From contig NZ_CP085307.1 in NCBI RefSeq assembly GCF_020700235.1, positions 124,001 through 188,000 on the forward strand: 64,000 nucleotides of DNA, in the 5' to 3' direction. Made by a program: the position numbers and the translations under genes. This document shows, one piece after another, positions 49,927-58,913 of the stretch. The notes beneath the pieces are model-generated. The model searched no databases. It saw nothing but the letters and a program-made list of their open reading frames with translations, and was not told where the DNA came from. Position 1 is the stretch's first letter; each line of letters starts with the position of its first letter. Origin of the DNA: Haladaptatus pallidirubidus (GTDB lineage Archaea; Halobacteriota; Halobacteria; Halobacteriales; Haladaptataceae).

Positions 49927-50868
49927 CTACGCGCTCGCCTCCCCAAACGTTTTGAAGTAAATCGATGTTCCGATGGCCAGCACGACAAACGTGAGGAACG
50001 CGACAGCAGTACCTTCACCGAGACTGAGTCCGTCGAGTGCAGTGCGATACGCCATCACTGGAAGCGTCTCAGTGGCATTACCGGGTCCGCCCTGCGTACC
50101 TAACCAGATAATATCAAATAGATTGAAAGTCCAGAGCATTCGCAAGAGGATTGCGACGAACAGTACGCTCCGAAGCTGAGGAAGGGTGATCGAGAGGAAT
50201 TGACGAGTACGAGATGCTCCCATTAACCGTGCAGCCTCATAGTACTCCTCGGGAATTGTCTGGAGTTTTGCCAGCACAAGCATCGTAACGAACGGGTACA
50301 ACGCCCATCCACTAATCAGGATCAAAATGGGCATCGCATAGGTGGGATTACTGAACCAGGCAATTGGTTCGTTGATGATTCCAATTTGAACAAATGCGTA
50401 GTTCGCCACACCAGATAGACCGTTGAAGAACCAGCGAAAGACGATAACAATCCCAACTATCGGGATCATGTATGGCGAAAGTATGAGCCCAGTTATCACG
50501 CGTTTGCCGACGAATGATCGGTTAAGAACCAATGCAGTACCGACGCCAATTACGAGCGTGACTGCAACGGATCCGATAGTATACACAACTCCATTCTTGA
50601 ACGCATTCCAGAAGCGAGCAGATTCAAGCAGATTGAGGTAGTGCTCTGGACCAATCCACTGACCATCGGTCGCAAAGAGGCTGATTTCCTGTAGGCTGAA
50701 GAGGAACGCCCTGAAAATAGGGTACAAGTAGAGCGTGAGCAACAATAGTACGAGTGGCGCGACGAGCACCAATCCGACTTGATTCTCGCTCAAGTCGTCG
50801 AACCAGCCTTGAACTTTGGTGGTCGTCGCGGTCACAGTCGAATTTTGACTATCACTAATTTCCGTCAT
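49927..50868 (-). CDS. Carbohydrate-type ABC permease (MalF-like)
   Basis: A 313-residue permease starting MTEISDSQNSTVTATTTKVQ, with the coupling loop EAARLMGASRTRQFLSITLP. Its ATG lies five bases after the receptor gene stop; an earlier in-frame start would overlap the receptor. Six helices are evident. It is the partner of the following MalG-like gene. Confidence 0.92.
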   Translation of the reverse strand: MTEISDSQNSTVTATTTKVQGWFDDLSENQVGLVLVAPLVLLLLTLYLYPIFRAFLFSLQEISLFATDGQWIGPEHYLNLLESARFWNAFKNGVVYTIGSVAVTLVIGVGTALVLNRSFVGKRVITGLILSPYMIPIVGIVIVFRWFFNGLSGVANYAFVQIGIINEPIAWFSNPTYAMPILILISGWALYPFVTMLVLAKLQTIPEEYYEAARLMGASRTRQFLSITLPQLRSVLFVAILLRMLWTFNLFDIIWLGTQGGPGNATETLPVMAYRTALDGLSLGEGTAVAFLTFVVLAIGTSIYFKTFGEASA

Positions 50869-50873
50869 GGCTG

Positions 50874-52247
50874 TTATTTGAGATCCTGGCGCATCTTTTT
50901 CGCCCATTTCTGTGCTGACTGCATCGGATCTTCACCGTTCAAAACGACGTCTTGAGCTGATTTGACGACGTAAGCTTCGCTCAGTGCCTGTCCAGTAATC
51001 GAGTTCACAGTGTCAGGGTTTTCGTTGACCGCGATAATGCGGCCATAGTCCTGTGCGATGCCAACGAGGTTCCGATAGTGGTCTTCGTACTTACTGAGTG
51101 TCTCGCTCTCCCAAAGTTGATCCTGATCGAGGATTCCTTTGACCATTGGGACCTTGGCGGCAGGTTGAGCCAACAGGAGACGTGTGACATTCTCTTTCTT
51201 CGTGACGAACTTGATGAGTTTCTTCGCCATATCGGGGTGGTCCGTCTTGCTACTGAGACCGTATCCGGTGCCTGTCATCCGGGCAACTGGTGTGTGATTG
51301 CTGTTCTTGGCGGGGACGTGAGTTACATGCACCTTCCCTTTGAGGTCAGGATTGTATTCCTCGATGTCGCTTGGCATCAAGTTGGTTGAGTACCACGTCA
51401 TTGCATACTGACCCTGGTACAGTGGTGGTCGCATATTCGGAATGCTGGTATTGTGGGCACTCTTTGGGCTGAATTGGTTCATTTCCTTGATGAAAGATAG
51501 CGCCTCTGCAGTCTTCTTCGAGCCGTAGACGATGTTGCCATCGGAGTTGACGAGATGCCCCCCATTGCCCAGCACTAACATCATCGGCCACACGCCATGG
51601 AAATGATTGGATCCCAAGAAAACTGGATGACCATATTGATTCTTGTCAGGCTTGGTCACCATCTTTGCAGCTCTCTTATACTGATCCCACGAGTCGAATG
51701 GAGGCATGGGTGCTCCAGCTTCTTTGAGCAGATCCTCCCGGTAAAGCAGATTGATAACAGAGCCATAGTGAGGTGCGAAATAATAGTCGCCGTCCAATTT
51801 GAAGATAGATTTCTCGAGCCAGTAATCAGTTCCACCTCGCTCCTCGATCACGTCATTAATAGGTTGGAACAGGCCTTTTTTTGCAGCAGCTACGTTGTTA
51901 CCGGGTGATGCGAGGTTCATGATGTCGTAAGGGTTCCCGGATGCGTGAGCCTGCGAAGCCTTTTGGGGTGCCTCTGCGAACCCGACTCGATTGTACTTAA
52001 TTTTCACATTGCTGTGTTTGTCCTCGAATTCGGAGAACAATTTCTTGAACTCTTTCTGTGTGGGTTCGTATGCAGAGTTGAGAACTCTGAGTGTATTTGT
52101 CCCGCTACTCCCTGACTTGCCTCCGGGGAGGCTGGTACATCCTGCGAGTGAAATCGTACCGGCCAAACCTGCCGTTCTCAGAAAACGTCGTCGACCGCTG
52201 TCGGAGTTTATTTGGCGTTTCGATAGTTGATTGTTATCGTCAACCAT
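50874..52247 (-). CDS. Extracellular solute-binding protein family 1 (carbohydrate-type receptor)
   Basis: A 457-residue exported receptor. The N-terminus has a twin-arginine signal in GRRRFLRTAGLAGTISLAGC, ending in the lipobox Cys. The mature part shows NTLRVLNSAYEPTQKEFKKL and KLIKFVTKKENVTRLLLAQP, the type 2 binding-protein fold of the MalE/UgpB class. It is the first gene of a three-gene minus-strand unit. Ligand is likely a sugar, polyol or carboxylate; the gene neighbours (nitrilase, RraA-like) favour a nitrogen- or oxo-acid-bearing solute, which is inference. Confidence 0.9.
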   Translation of the reverse strand: MVDDNNQLSKRQINSDSGRRRFLRTAGLAGTISLAGCTSLPGGKSGSSGTNTLRVLNSAYEPTQKEFKKLFSEFEDKHSNVKIKYNRVGFAEAPQKASQAHASGNPYDIMNLASPGNNVAAAKKGLFQPINDVIEERGGTDYWLEKSIFKLDGDYYFAPHYGSVINLLYREDLLKEAGAPMPPFDSWDQYKRAAKMVTKPDKNQYGHPVFLGSNHFHGVWPMMLVLGNGGHLVNSDGNIVYGSKKTAEALSFIKEMNQFSPKSAHNTSIPNMRPPLYQGQYAMTWYSTNLMPSDIEEYNPDLKGKVHVTHVPAKNSNHTPVARMTGTGYGLSSKTDHPDMAKKLIKFVTKKENVTRLLLAQPAAKVPMVKGILDQDQLWESETLSKYEDHYRNLVGIAQDYGRIIAVNENPDTVNSITGQALSEAYVVKSAQDVVLNGEDPMQSAQKWAKKMRQDLK

Positions 52248-52520
52248 GACAACTCATATCGCAATAGAATATAAAGCACTTTTTCACCATGGCACAGTGG
52301 TAAACGCAAATTGGCACATCAGTTCAAATTTTGTCTTCCAGAACGGTTCTCCTTCTACAATGAACCTGGTAACGTTGCTCTAGTAGACCATGCACCGTCT
52401 AGCGCATTCACTCCAAAATTGAAATCAATGTGAGTCAATCCGGCAGGTAGTACTTGTTAGATCAAGGCAAAGACAAGAAGCAATTCCAAAAATCGTGGTG
52501 AAAATCAGTTTTTCAACTCG
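52248..52520. other. Intergenic stretch, nothing recognised
   Basis: No gene pattern. The left end carries the promoter region of the receptor operon. The right end is the 3' flank of the TrmB-type gene. Confidence 0.35.
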
Positions 52521-53303
52521 TTATGGCGAGCTCCATGACAATTCAAATAACTGCCCAATGGTCATCTCAAGTTGAGAACTCTGTGTTGCCATTGCTACAA
52601 ACCGATCCTCCTGATCGCTGAGCCACGTTATTAGAACTCTATTGGAATCAAATAGGTAGATTCGACCCTCGATAGCATCTCTATCCCGAAGTTCAGCCCA
52701 TTCACTCGCGGTGTCGAGAACCATGTCATTGATCCCGTCATGTGGGACAATAATTCGGATATCAACACCGTGTTCGTATCTATCTTGTAAAATCTCCTTG
52801 TGGCTCTGAACGACTCGCTCGAAGCTGTTTCCCTTAGTTATCATCCGAATTTCATCGGTAGCATTACTGCAGTACTGACCGAACTGTTTCAGAATGTAAT
52901 TTTTCCCTTTGTACGACCAGAATACGTCGATCTCATCATTTTGTCGATATTGGAACTGCTGTCCATCGAGTTTCTCTATGAACTGATCACCGACTTTTCG
53001 ACTTCGTGCAATTTCGGTTTCTAAGTCGTTACGCTTGTGCTGAACATATTGTGAAACAGCTAGCTCAGGCTCTATTGGACCGAATTTCTTGGGACGCCCG
53101 GGTTGGATAGTCACAAATCCCATCGACTCGAGTGATTCGAGCACATCGTAAACCCGTGATTGCGGAATATCCGAAGCATCGGATATTTCTTTTGCAGTTG
53201 CTGTTCCACTTTGTAAGACTCCGAGATAAGCGCGGGCTTCGTACTCCGATAGCCCCATCTCGTGCAAGTATATCTCGAAGTCGTCGACTAGTGATATTCC
53301 CAT
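52521..53303 (-). CDS. TrmB family transcriptional regulator
   Basis: A 260-residue regulator. Residues about 10-75 are the winged helix (MGLSEYEARAYLGVLQSGTA, SRVYDVLESLESMGFVTIQP). The middle part is a coiled coil, and the C-terminal half has the PLD-like effector domain around IRIIVPHDGINDM. A TTTATAA box at 53331-53337 lies about 30 nt before this ATG, a leaderless spacing; an ATG five codons earlier would precede the expected transcript start. TrmB proteins control sugar-type ABC operons, as here. Confidence 0.9.
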   Translation of the reverse strand: MGISLVDDFEIYLHEMGLSEYEARAYLGVLQSGTATAKEISDASDIPQSRVYDVLESLESMGFVTIQPGRPKKFGPIEPELAVSQYVQHKRNDLETEIARSRKVGDQFIEKLDGQQFQYRQNDEIDVFWSYKGKNYILKQFGQYCSNATDEIRMITKGNSFERVVQSHKEILQDRYEHGVDIRIIVPHDGINDMVLDTASEWAELRDRDAIEGRIYLFDSNRVLITWLSDQEDRFVAMATQSSQLEMTIGQLFELSWSSP

Positions 53304-53352
53304 ACCAATAAAGGACATAATTTAGCTCCTTTATAAATCAATAACTAACTAT

Positions 53353-54174
53353 TTAAATTCTGTACAATTCTTTTCTCTTGTGTTCGAGAGAAGGCAGTTC
53401 CTGTTGAATTCGATCAAGATATTCAAAATCTAAATCTGCTGTTATGACTCCAACAGAATCACTTGCCTTAGCGATAACGTTCCCCCACGGATCGACGACC
53501 ATTGAACGGCCGTAACTTGGTACCGAGTTCGGTTTGTCTCCGATTTGACCCGGTGCGATCACATATGATTGGGTCTCAATTGCCCGTGCTCGGAGAAGTG
53601 ACTCCCAATGATCTTTGCCGGTATGTTTGGTGAACGCGGCAGGAAGAATGATAACGTCGGCCCCTTCCCCCGCAAGACTACTGAATAGTTCGGGAAAACG
53701 GAGATCATAACAGATAGCCAAGCCAGCGGTAGCGAACCCCGTATCAAAAGTAACAATATTCTCACCGGGAACGACTCGAGCGGATTCTTGAGTGACCACT
53801 TCATCGCCAATTTCAACGTCGAAGAGGTGGATTTTCCGGTACTGGGCTCGTTGCTCACCATCTGGGTCAAATACCACAGTCGTATTGTGAACTTTCCCAT
53901 CTTCCTTGGCGATCTCGAACATACTTCCGCCGTGAACCCACATGCTGTGATCGCTAGCCTTCTGAGAGAGTTTCTCTGTGACGGAGCCTGGAATCTCTTC
54001 GGCAGCTGTTCGATACCCTTCTTTGTCGCCCATGAACGTGAACATCTCAGGAAGAGCAGCCATATCAGCGCCCGTCTCAGCTGCTTTATCGAGGAGCGAT
54101 AGTGCCGTCTCGACATTGGCTTGTTTATCGTTCTTCGAGTCCATTTGACAGACTGCAATCCTTGGCTTTGCCAT
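53353..54174 (-). CDS. Nitrilase-superfamily C-N hydrolase
   Basis: A 273-residue enzyme starting MAKPRIAVCQMDSKNDKQAN, the normal N-terminus; the long upstream open frame is not used. Catalytic residues are Glu in MAALPEMFTFMG, Lys in QYRKIHLFDVEIG and Cys in AGLAICYDLRFPELF, with HKRKELYRI as the typical C-terminal end. It is like omega-amidase or N-carbamoyl hydrolases. It is divergent from the RraA-like gene with about 90 bp between. Confidence 0.9.
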   Translation of the reverse strand: MAKPRIAVCQMDSKNDKQANVETALSLLDKAAETGADMAALPEMFTFMGDKEGYRTAAEEIPGSVTEKLSQKASDHSMWVHGGSMFEIAKEDGKVHNTTVVFDPDGEQRAQYRKIHLFDVEIGDEVVTQESARVVPGENIVTFDTGFATAGLAICYDLRFPELFSSLAGEGADVIILPAAFTKHTGKDHWESLLRARAIETQSYVIAPGQIGDKPNSVPSYGRSMVVDPWGNVIAKASDSVGVITADLDFEYLDRIQQELPSLEHKRKELYRI

Positions 54175-54265
54175 ATGGTTTGGTACCAAACCGCACATAA
54201 ATACGTAATTCACTACCGGAGAGTGGTCGTAAATCATCAAATACTGTGACTTGTATTCACATGTC

Positions 54266-54937
54266 ATGGTCATCAACAATCTTGACCGCCCCGATGAGGA
54301 GCTTGTAGAACAACTCGGATCCATTTCACCCAACGACGTTGGCCACCACCTCCACTTCGGCTTCCCCTCTGCTGACGTCGAATATATGAACACGGGCCCA
54401 GAGAAACCGCTCCGAATTGCTGGTCCTGCACTGACTGTCCGTATTCCACCAGAAGATTCGACGATGGTGCACAAGGCCACTGAACTCGCTCAAGAGGGGG
54501 ATGTCATTGTCGTCGATATGCAAGGTCATACCGAAAATGCACCATGGGGAGAAATGACCACACGGGGAGCGATGGCGAGTGGAGCCATTGCTGCCGTTGT
54601 CGATGGGACGATTACAGACTCACGAGACATCAGCGAACTCGACTTTCCGGTGTTTGCACGCGGTCGATCAGCTCGAACAACTCGGCTTCATGGACGGGGA
54701 GGAGACATCAACGTCCCAGTACAAGTTGGCGGAACTGTCGTCGAACCCGGAGACATCGTTCTTATGAACGAGGATGGAATCCTATTCGTGGATTCCGAAG
54801 AAGCAGAGCGTGCACTCGAACACGGCAAAAAAGCACTCGAACACGAAGCTGGGACGGTTGAGCGAATTGAGAACGGTGAGTCCATCGCAGAGATTTCTGA
54901 TGCCAACGATCTGGTTGAGGAGATGCAATCCCATTAA
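54266..54937 (+). CDS. RraA-family protein (HMG/oxaloacetate aldolase-like)
   Basis: A 223-residue protein with the RraA fold. GPALTVRIPPEDSTMVHKAT, GEMTTRGAMASGAIAAVVDG and the following TITDSRDI, then PVFARGRSARTTRL, are the conserved metal and carboxylate-binding strings. Some members split 4-hydroxy-4-methyl-2-oxoglutarate or decarboxylate oxaloacetate; RraA itself inhibits RNase E, which is absent from haloarchaea. The ATG at 54266 is used over a TTG five codons upstream. It ends three bases before the ABC ATPase gene start. Confidence 0.85.
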   Translation: MVINNLDRPDEELVEQLGSISPNDVGHHLHFGFPSADVEYMNTGPEKPLRIAGPALTVRIPPEDSTMVHKATELAQEGDVIVVDMQGHTENAPWGEMTTRGAMASGAIAAVVDGTITDSRDISELDFPVFARGRSARTTRLHGRGGDINVPVQVGGTVVEPGDIVLMNEDGILFVDSEEAERALEHGKKALEHEAGTVERIENGESIAEISDANDLVEEMQSH

Positions 54938-54939
54938 CA

Positions 54940-56022
54940 ATGACATCAATAAGTCTCAATTCGGTCGGAAAGCAGTTCGGAAGTCTAGTGGCCGTAAAAA
55001 GCGTCGATGCACTGATTGACGAGGGAGAATTCATCAGCATTGTTGGACCCAGTGGGTGTGGTAAGACAACTACGCTCCGTGTCATCGCAGGTTTAGAGGA
55101 AGCGTCTAGTGGCGAGGTCCTATTTGGCGACAATGAAGTGACCGACGATCCACCGGAAAAACGGAATGTCGGGATGGTCTTTCAGAACCTGGCACTCTAT
55201 CCTCATATGTCGGTTCGAGATAACATGGAGTTTGGACTTCGTGTCGATGGAGTCCCAGACAACGAATGTGGTAGCCGAGTGACCAAGGTTGCAAAGATGC
55301 TCGATATCGAGGAACTGCTTGATCGGAGTCCGGCTGAGCTCTCGGGTGGCCAGCAACAACGAGTCGCCATCGGTCGAACCATGGTACTCGATCCGGACGT
55401 ATTTCTTTTAGACGAGCCGTTGGCGAGTCTGGATGCGAAACTACGGGTCGAAATTCGAGAAGAACTGCAGGAACTACATCGTCAAGTCGGCGTTACGACA
55501 GTGTACGTCACACACGACCAAGAACAGGCGATGACGATGAGCGACCGAATCATCGTAATGAACGACGGAGAAATCCAACAGTTCGCGACACCTGATGAAG
55601 TCTACAATCATCCAAACAACGAGTTCGTTGCTCACTTTATTGGCACGCCATCGATGAATTTCATCGATTGTGAGCTTGCGAGGAAGGGAGACACTCTTTA
55701 CGCCGATCTCGGTTTCGATTCGGTTAAAATCGATGAAAATCAGGCTGCTCGGTCGTTAGCAAATGGAGATTCGGTTCGCCTCGGAGTTCGACCAGAACAC
55801 GTAGATCTCTGTCATGATAATGAGGAAGGATTCACAACTAATGTAAAGTTCGTGGAGCCGACTGGTAAGGATAAAATCGTCCATCTCAACGTTGGTGACG
55901 AGGATCTCAAGGCAATTGTCGAGGGCGAGGAAAACGTCGTCGGTGATGAGACTCGGCGCATGGCGTTCCGATCCGATTGTATCCACCTCTTTGAGACCGA
56001 ATCCGGGGAGTGCGTGTATTAA
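54940..56022 (+). CDS. Carbohydrate-type ABC ATPase (MalK/UgpC-like)
   Basis: A 360-residue ATPase. Walker A VGPSGCGKTTT, signature ELSGGQQQRVAIGRTM and Walker B VFLLDEPLASLDAKL are followed by a C-terminal TOBE/OB domain starting GTPSMNFIDCELARKG, where VRLGVRPEHVDL is the family hallmark. It would energise the receptor and permeases encoded on the minus strand at 49-52 kb; they lack their own ATPase. Cotranscribed with the RraA-like gene. Confidence 0.92.
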   Translation: MTSISLNSVGKQFGSLVAVKSVDALIDEGEFISIVGPSGCGKTTTLRVIAGLEEASSGEVLFGDNEVTDDPPEKRNVGMVFQNLALYPHMSVRDNMEFGLRVDGVPDNECGSRVTKVAKMLDIEELLDRSPAELSGGQQQRVAIGRTMVLDPDVFLLDEPLASLDAKLRVEIREELQELHRQVGVTTVYVTHDQEQAMTMSDRIIVMNDGEIQQFATPDEVYNHPNNEFVAHFIGTPSMNFIDCELARKGDTLYADLGFDSVKIDENQAARSLANGDSVRLGVRPEHVDLCHDNEEGFTTNVKFVEPTGKDKIVHLNVGDEDLKAIVEGEENVVGDETRRMAFRSDCIHLFETESGECVY

Positions 56023-56116
56023 CGAGTTACCGGTCGTCTCGGGGAAACACCAGGACTTCTCGAAGATTTTGGTGCCATCCAGGAGAAAAACGAGAAGATT
56101 AGTGATCCTGAGGGAT
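56023..56116. other. Short gap, nothing recognised
   Basis: The stretch after the ABC ATPase gene reads through a degenerate region with no domain pattern. Confidence 0.3.
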
Positions 56117-56429
56117 TCACGAGGTTAACAAGCTCACTAAGTCGATCTTTGAGAGCGGATCGATATCGACATGGTGCCCATCCACCGTGTAGAGATTACT
56201 CGCGGTCACATGGGAACAAATCTGTGAGCACATGATAGTGTACACTGAGTTGCGTCCGATATTCTGGCTTAGCAACGCGAGTAAGATCCGTCTTGAAGTC
56301 GATGATCCCCACAGTCTCAGAACGAAATTCAATATTAAGAGCCAATAACACCCCCAACGATGAACCGCATGTACCGCTTCGTTTGCTAGATTCCTGATTG
56401 CAACGAGCGATGGGCACGTTTCGCCTCAA
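56117..56429 (-). pseudogene. Remnant of a RecB-type PD-(D/E)XK nuclease (UvrD/RecB-like helicase tail)
   Basis: The minus strand reads NIEFRSETVGIIDFKTDLTR and VAKPEYRTQLSVHYHVLTDL, and after a frameshift VTASNLYTVDGHHVDIDPLS then KIDLVSLL. GIIDFKT with a following EYRTQLSVYYHVL-like helix is the Asp...Asp-x-Lys catalytic region and QxxxY helix of RecB-family nucleases, as found at the end of haloarchaeal UvrD-type helicases. Only this C-terminal segment remains, with one frameshift near 56200. Confidence 0.6.
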
Positions 56430-56533
56430 CAGTCACTACAGGACTGTCGTCACAATTGAGTCCGCGGGTGGTTATCTGGTGGCTTTCAGAGAACGAGTGA
56501 ATCGGGAAAGCTAAAGCCAATATAGCTTTTTCA

Positions 56534-57235
56534 TTGCCGTTCGGCATAGGACACTGCATGCTCTCTGCTCGCATCAGTATTGAGTTACCAAACGATTGGA
56601 CAAGCGCAATCGGCGACCTTGATATCCAAGGTGATATCTATACAGCGACACTTCACAAACGCCACTACATGGGGCTTATTCGAATTTACGGTGAACAGAT
56701 CGATGCTGCCCTCGATTTGCTCCAGACAGCAGAATATCATACCAGTATTGAAGTTATTCAACAAATTGAGCATCAAAAAACGAGCCAAGCGTCAGTACTT
56801 GTGCGAGCAGAACTCGAACAAGAAACCCCATACACAATTTTGCTTGAGAATGGATACATGCCTCTCGACCCTACTGTTCTTCGGAACGGACGCGAATATT
56901 TTGATCTCATTATTCGGAACCGAAAGCGCCTCTTCGAACTGATTGATCGTCTCGACGATATTGGCAGCGTTTCCATTGAACGAGTCGTTTCACAAGTAGA
57001 GCTCCCGGCACAGCCAAATCCTGTTGCGTGGAATAACCTCCGATCCAATCTCACAGATCGTCAATTTGAGGTACTCACGCTCGCCGTGGAACAAGAATAT
57101 TTTGCGATTCCACGGCAGGCGACGTTAGATGACTTAGCAAGCGAACTCGATCTACAGAAAAGTACTGTTGGTGAGCATCTTCGTCGTTCTCTTGGCCAGT
57201 TAGCTCAGTTTACTGTTGAAAATAGTCGAACATAG
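56534..57235 (+). CDS. Bacterio-opsin-activator (bat) type HTH regulator
   Basis: A 233-residue regulator ending in HTH-10 (NLTDRQFEVLTLAVEQEYFA, ATLDDLASELDLQKSTVGEH, LRRSLGQLA). The N-terminal domain resembles that of the regulator at 40008-40703, so the two are paralogues. It lies 88 bases before the second OpuC/ProX-type receptor on the same strand and is the natural candidate to control that operon and its lyase. Confidence 0.92.
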   Translation: MPFGIGHCMLSARISIELPNDWTSAIGDLDIQGDIYTATLHKRHYMGLIRIYGEQIDAALDLLQTAEYHTSIEVIQQIEHQKTSQASVLVRAELEQETPYTILLENGYMPLDPTVLRNGREYFDLIIRNRKRLFELIDRLDDIGSVSIERVVSQVELPAQPNPVAWNNLRSNLTDRQFEVLTLAVEQEYFAIPRQATLDDLASELDLQKSTVGEHLRRSLGQLAQFTVENSRT

Positions 57236-57323
57236 ATAATGTAGGAAACAAGGTTCACTTATAATACGCCCTATTTGTGCGGCAGAATTGTTTCGTCGAA
57301 ACCTTCCAAAGATAGGATAAGGT

Positions 57324-58259
57324 ATGACAACACATATCACTCGCCGTACCACACTCAAAGCCGGCGGTGCTACACTTGTTGGAGCATCAACCGGTGGTTG
57401 TCTCGGGCTAATCAACGGTGGTAGTGGAAAATCGATAGTCGTCTCGTCGAAAAACTTCACCGAACAGTTCCTTCTCAGTCAGCTTAGCATCAAATTACTT
57501 GAAAATGAAGGTCACTCAGTAGAGGATAAAACTGGACTTGGTGGATCCCCGGCAAACTTCAAGGCGTTAAAAAATAGCGAGTCGGATACGTATTGGGAAT
57601 ACACTGGGACAGCGTGGTCGAACGTACTCGATAAAGAAACCCAAGTGAGCGACCCCAAGAAACTTTACAACAAAGTTGATCAGGCGTACAATGAAAGGTG
57701 GCAGATTGACTGGCTCCAACGGGCTCCGTTCAACAATACGTACGTCATCATGGCAAACCCAAAATGGGCGCAGAAAACAGGAGTCAAATCACTCTCTGAG
57801 TTGGCTGAGTACGTCAAGAAGACTGATACGAGCATCAAGATTGCGATGAATCCAGAGATGGAACAACGCGAGGACTCATGGGGTGGGCTTCCGAAGGCGT
57901 ACGGGTTTGCTGAGGCAGCAAAGCAGAAGATGAATCCGGTAACCATGAAAATTGGGCTGGCATACAAAGCAGTAGCCAATAACCAAGCACAATTAGGATT
58001 CGGGTTTGCAACTGATCCGAAAATACAGAAGTACAACCTCCCAATTGTTGAGGATAATAATAACTTCTTCATCGTCTACAATCCGGCACCTAACGCACGT
58101 GATCAGAAATTTGACGAGTCGGTAAAGTCGACAGTGAACAAAATCGCTCCGAAGCTCGATACGAAAACAATGCGATCGTTGAACGCGAAAGTGGATATCG
58201 ATGGAAAAGATCCCGCAGCTGTCGCGGAAAAGTTCCTCACACAAAAGGGGCTCATTTGA
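57324..58259 (+). CDS. Quaternary-amine-type (OpuC/ProX) ABC substrate-binding protein
   Basis: A 311-residue exported receptor with a twin-arginine signal (TRRTTLKAGGATLVGASTGG) followed by the lipobox Cys. The mature part has VSSKNFTEQFLLSQLSIKLL and DTYWEYTGTAWSNVL, the OpuC/ProX signature. It is a paralogue of the receptor at 45.3 kb. A TATA-like TTATAATA lies near 57258. It heads an operon that ends with a HAL-fold lyase, so the ligand may be the lyase substrate. Confidence 0.9.
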   Translation: MTTHITRRTTLKAGGATLVGASTGGCLGLINGGSGKSIVVSSKNFTEQFLLSQLSIKLLENEGHSVEDKTGLGGSPANFKALKNSESDTYWEYTGTAWSNVLDKETQVSDPKKLYNKVDQAYNERWQIDWLQRAPFNNTYVIMANPKWAQKTGVKSLSELAEYVKKTDTSIKIAMNPEMEQREDSWGGLPKAYGFAEAAKQKMNPVTMKIGLAYKAVANNQAQLGFGFATDPKIQKYNLPIVEDNNNFFIVYNPAPNARDQKFDESVKSTVNKIAPKLDTKTMRSLNAKVDIDGKDPAAVAEKFLTQKGLI

Positions 58260-58262
58260 ACA

Positions 58263-58913
58263 ATGGTTTCAATTGCCAGTGTTGGGTCATGGATTACCGA
58301 AAATAGTGGTTTACTGATCGAACAGATGATTCAGCATCTAAATATCGCCCTAACCTCACTCTTTTTTGGAATTATCTTGTGGGTTCCTGCGGGCCTGCTC
58401 ATCCGACGTAACGACCGCGCTGCCGAGATGCTCCTTGGAACGGCAGGAATCATCCTTACCATTCCAAGTTTAGCACTCCTCTCACTCCTCATTCCGATTG
58501 TCGGCATCGGCGTTCCGTCAGCGATCGTTGCCTTAACTCTCTACTCTGCATTGCCCATCGCACGCAACACGTATGTTGGTTTGACGAATGTTGATCCGGC
58601 AATGATCGAGGCGGGACGCGGGCTTGGAATGACAGAGCGACAGCTTCTGTTACGGGTTCGTGTTCCACTTGCACTGTCTGTGATAATGACCGGGATTCGC
58701 CAAGCGGCAGTACTACTCGTTGCAATCACGACAGTCGCCGCCTTCTTTGGGGCTGGTGGACTTGGTGACAGCATTTTCGCTGGTATCCGACTCAATAATC
58801 CAAACCAAGTCATCGGCGCGGCGCTGTTTATTTCGAGTATTGCAATCGTCATCGATTCAGGACTGTATGGAGTCCAAAAGATCCTTCCAGGAACACGGGG
58901 GCAGAACATATGA
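58263..58913 (+). CDS. OpuC/ProW-type ABC permease
   Basis: A 216-residue six-helix permease with EAA loop MIEAGRGLGMTERQLLLRVR and VPLALSVIMTGIRQAAVLLV. It starts three bases after the receptor stop. It pairs with the permease at 59880. No unusual residues seen. Confidence 0.92.
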   Translation: MVSIASVGSWITENSGLLIEQMIQHLNIALTSLFFGIILWVPAGLLIRRNDRAAEMLLGTAGIILTIPSLALLSLLIPIVGIGVPSAIVALTLYSALPIARNTYVGLTNVDPAMIEAGRGLGMTERQLLLRVRVPLALSVIMTGIRQAAVLLVAITTVAAFFGAGGLGDSIFAGIRLNNPNQVIGAALFISSIAIVIDSGLYGVQKILPGTRGQNI

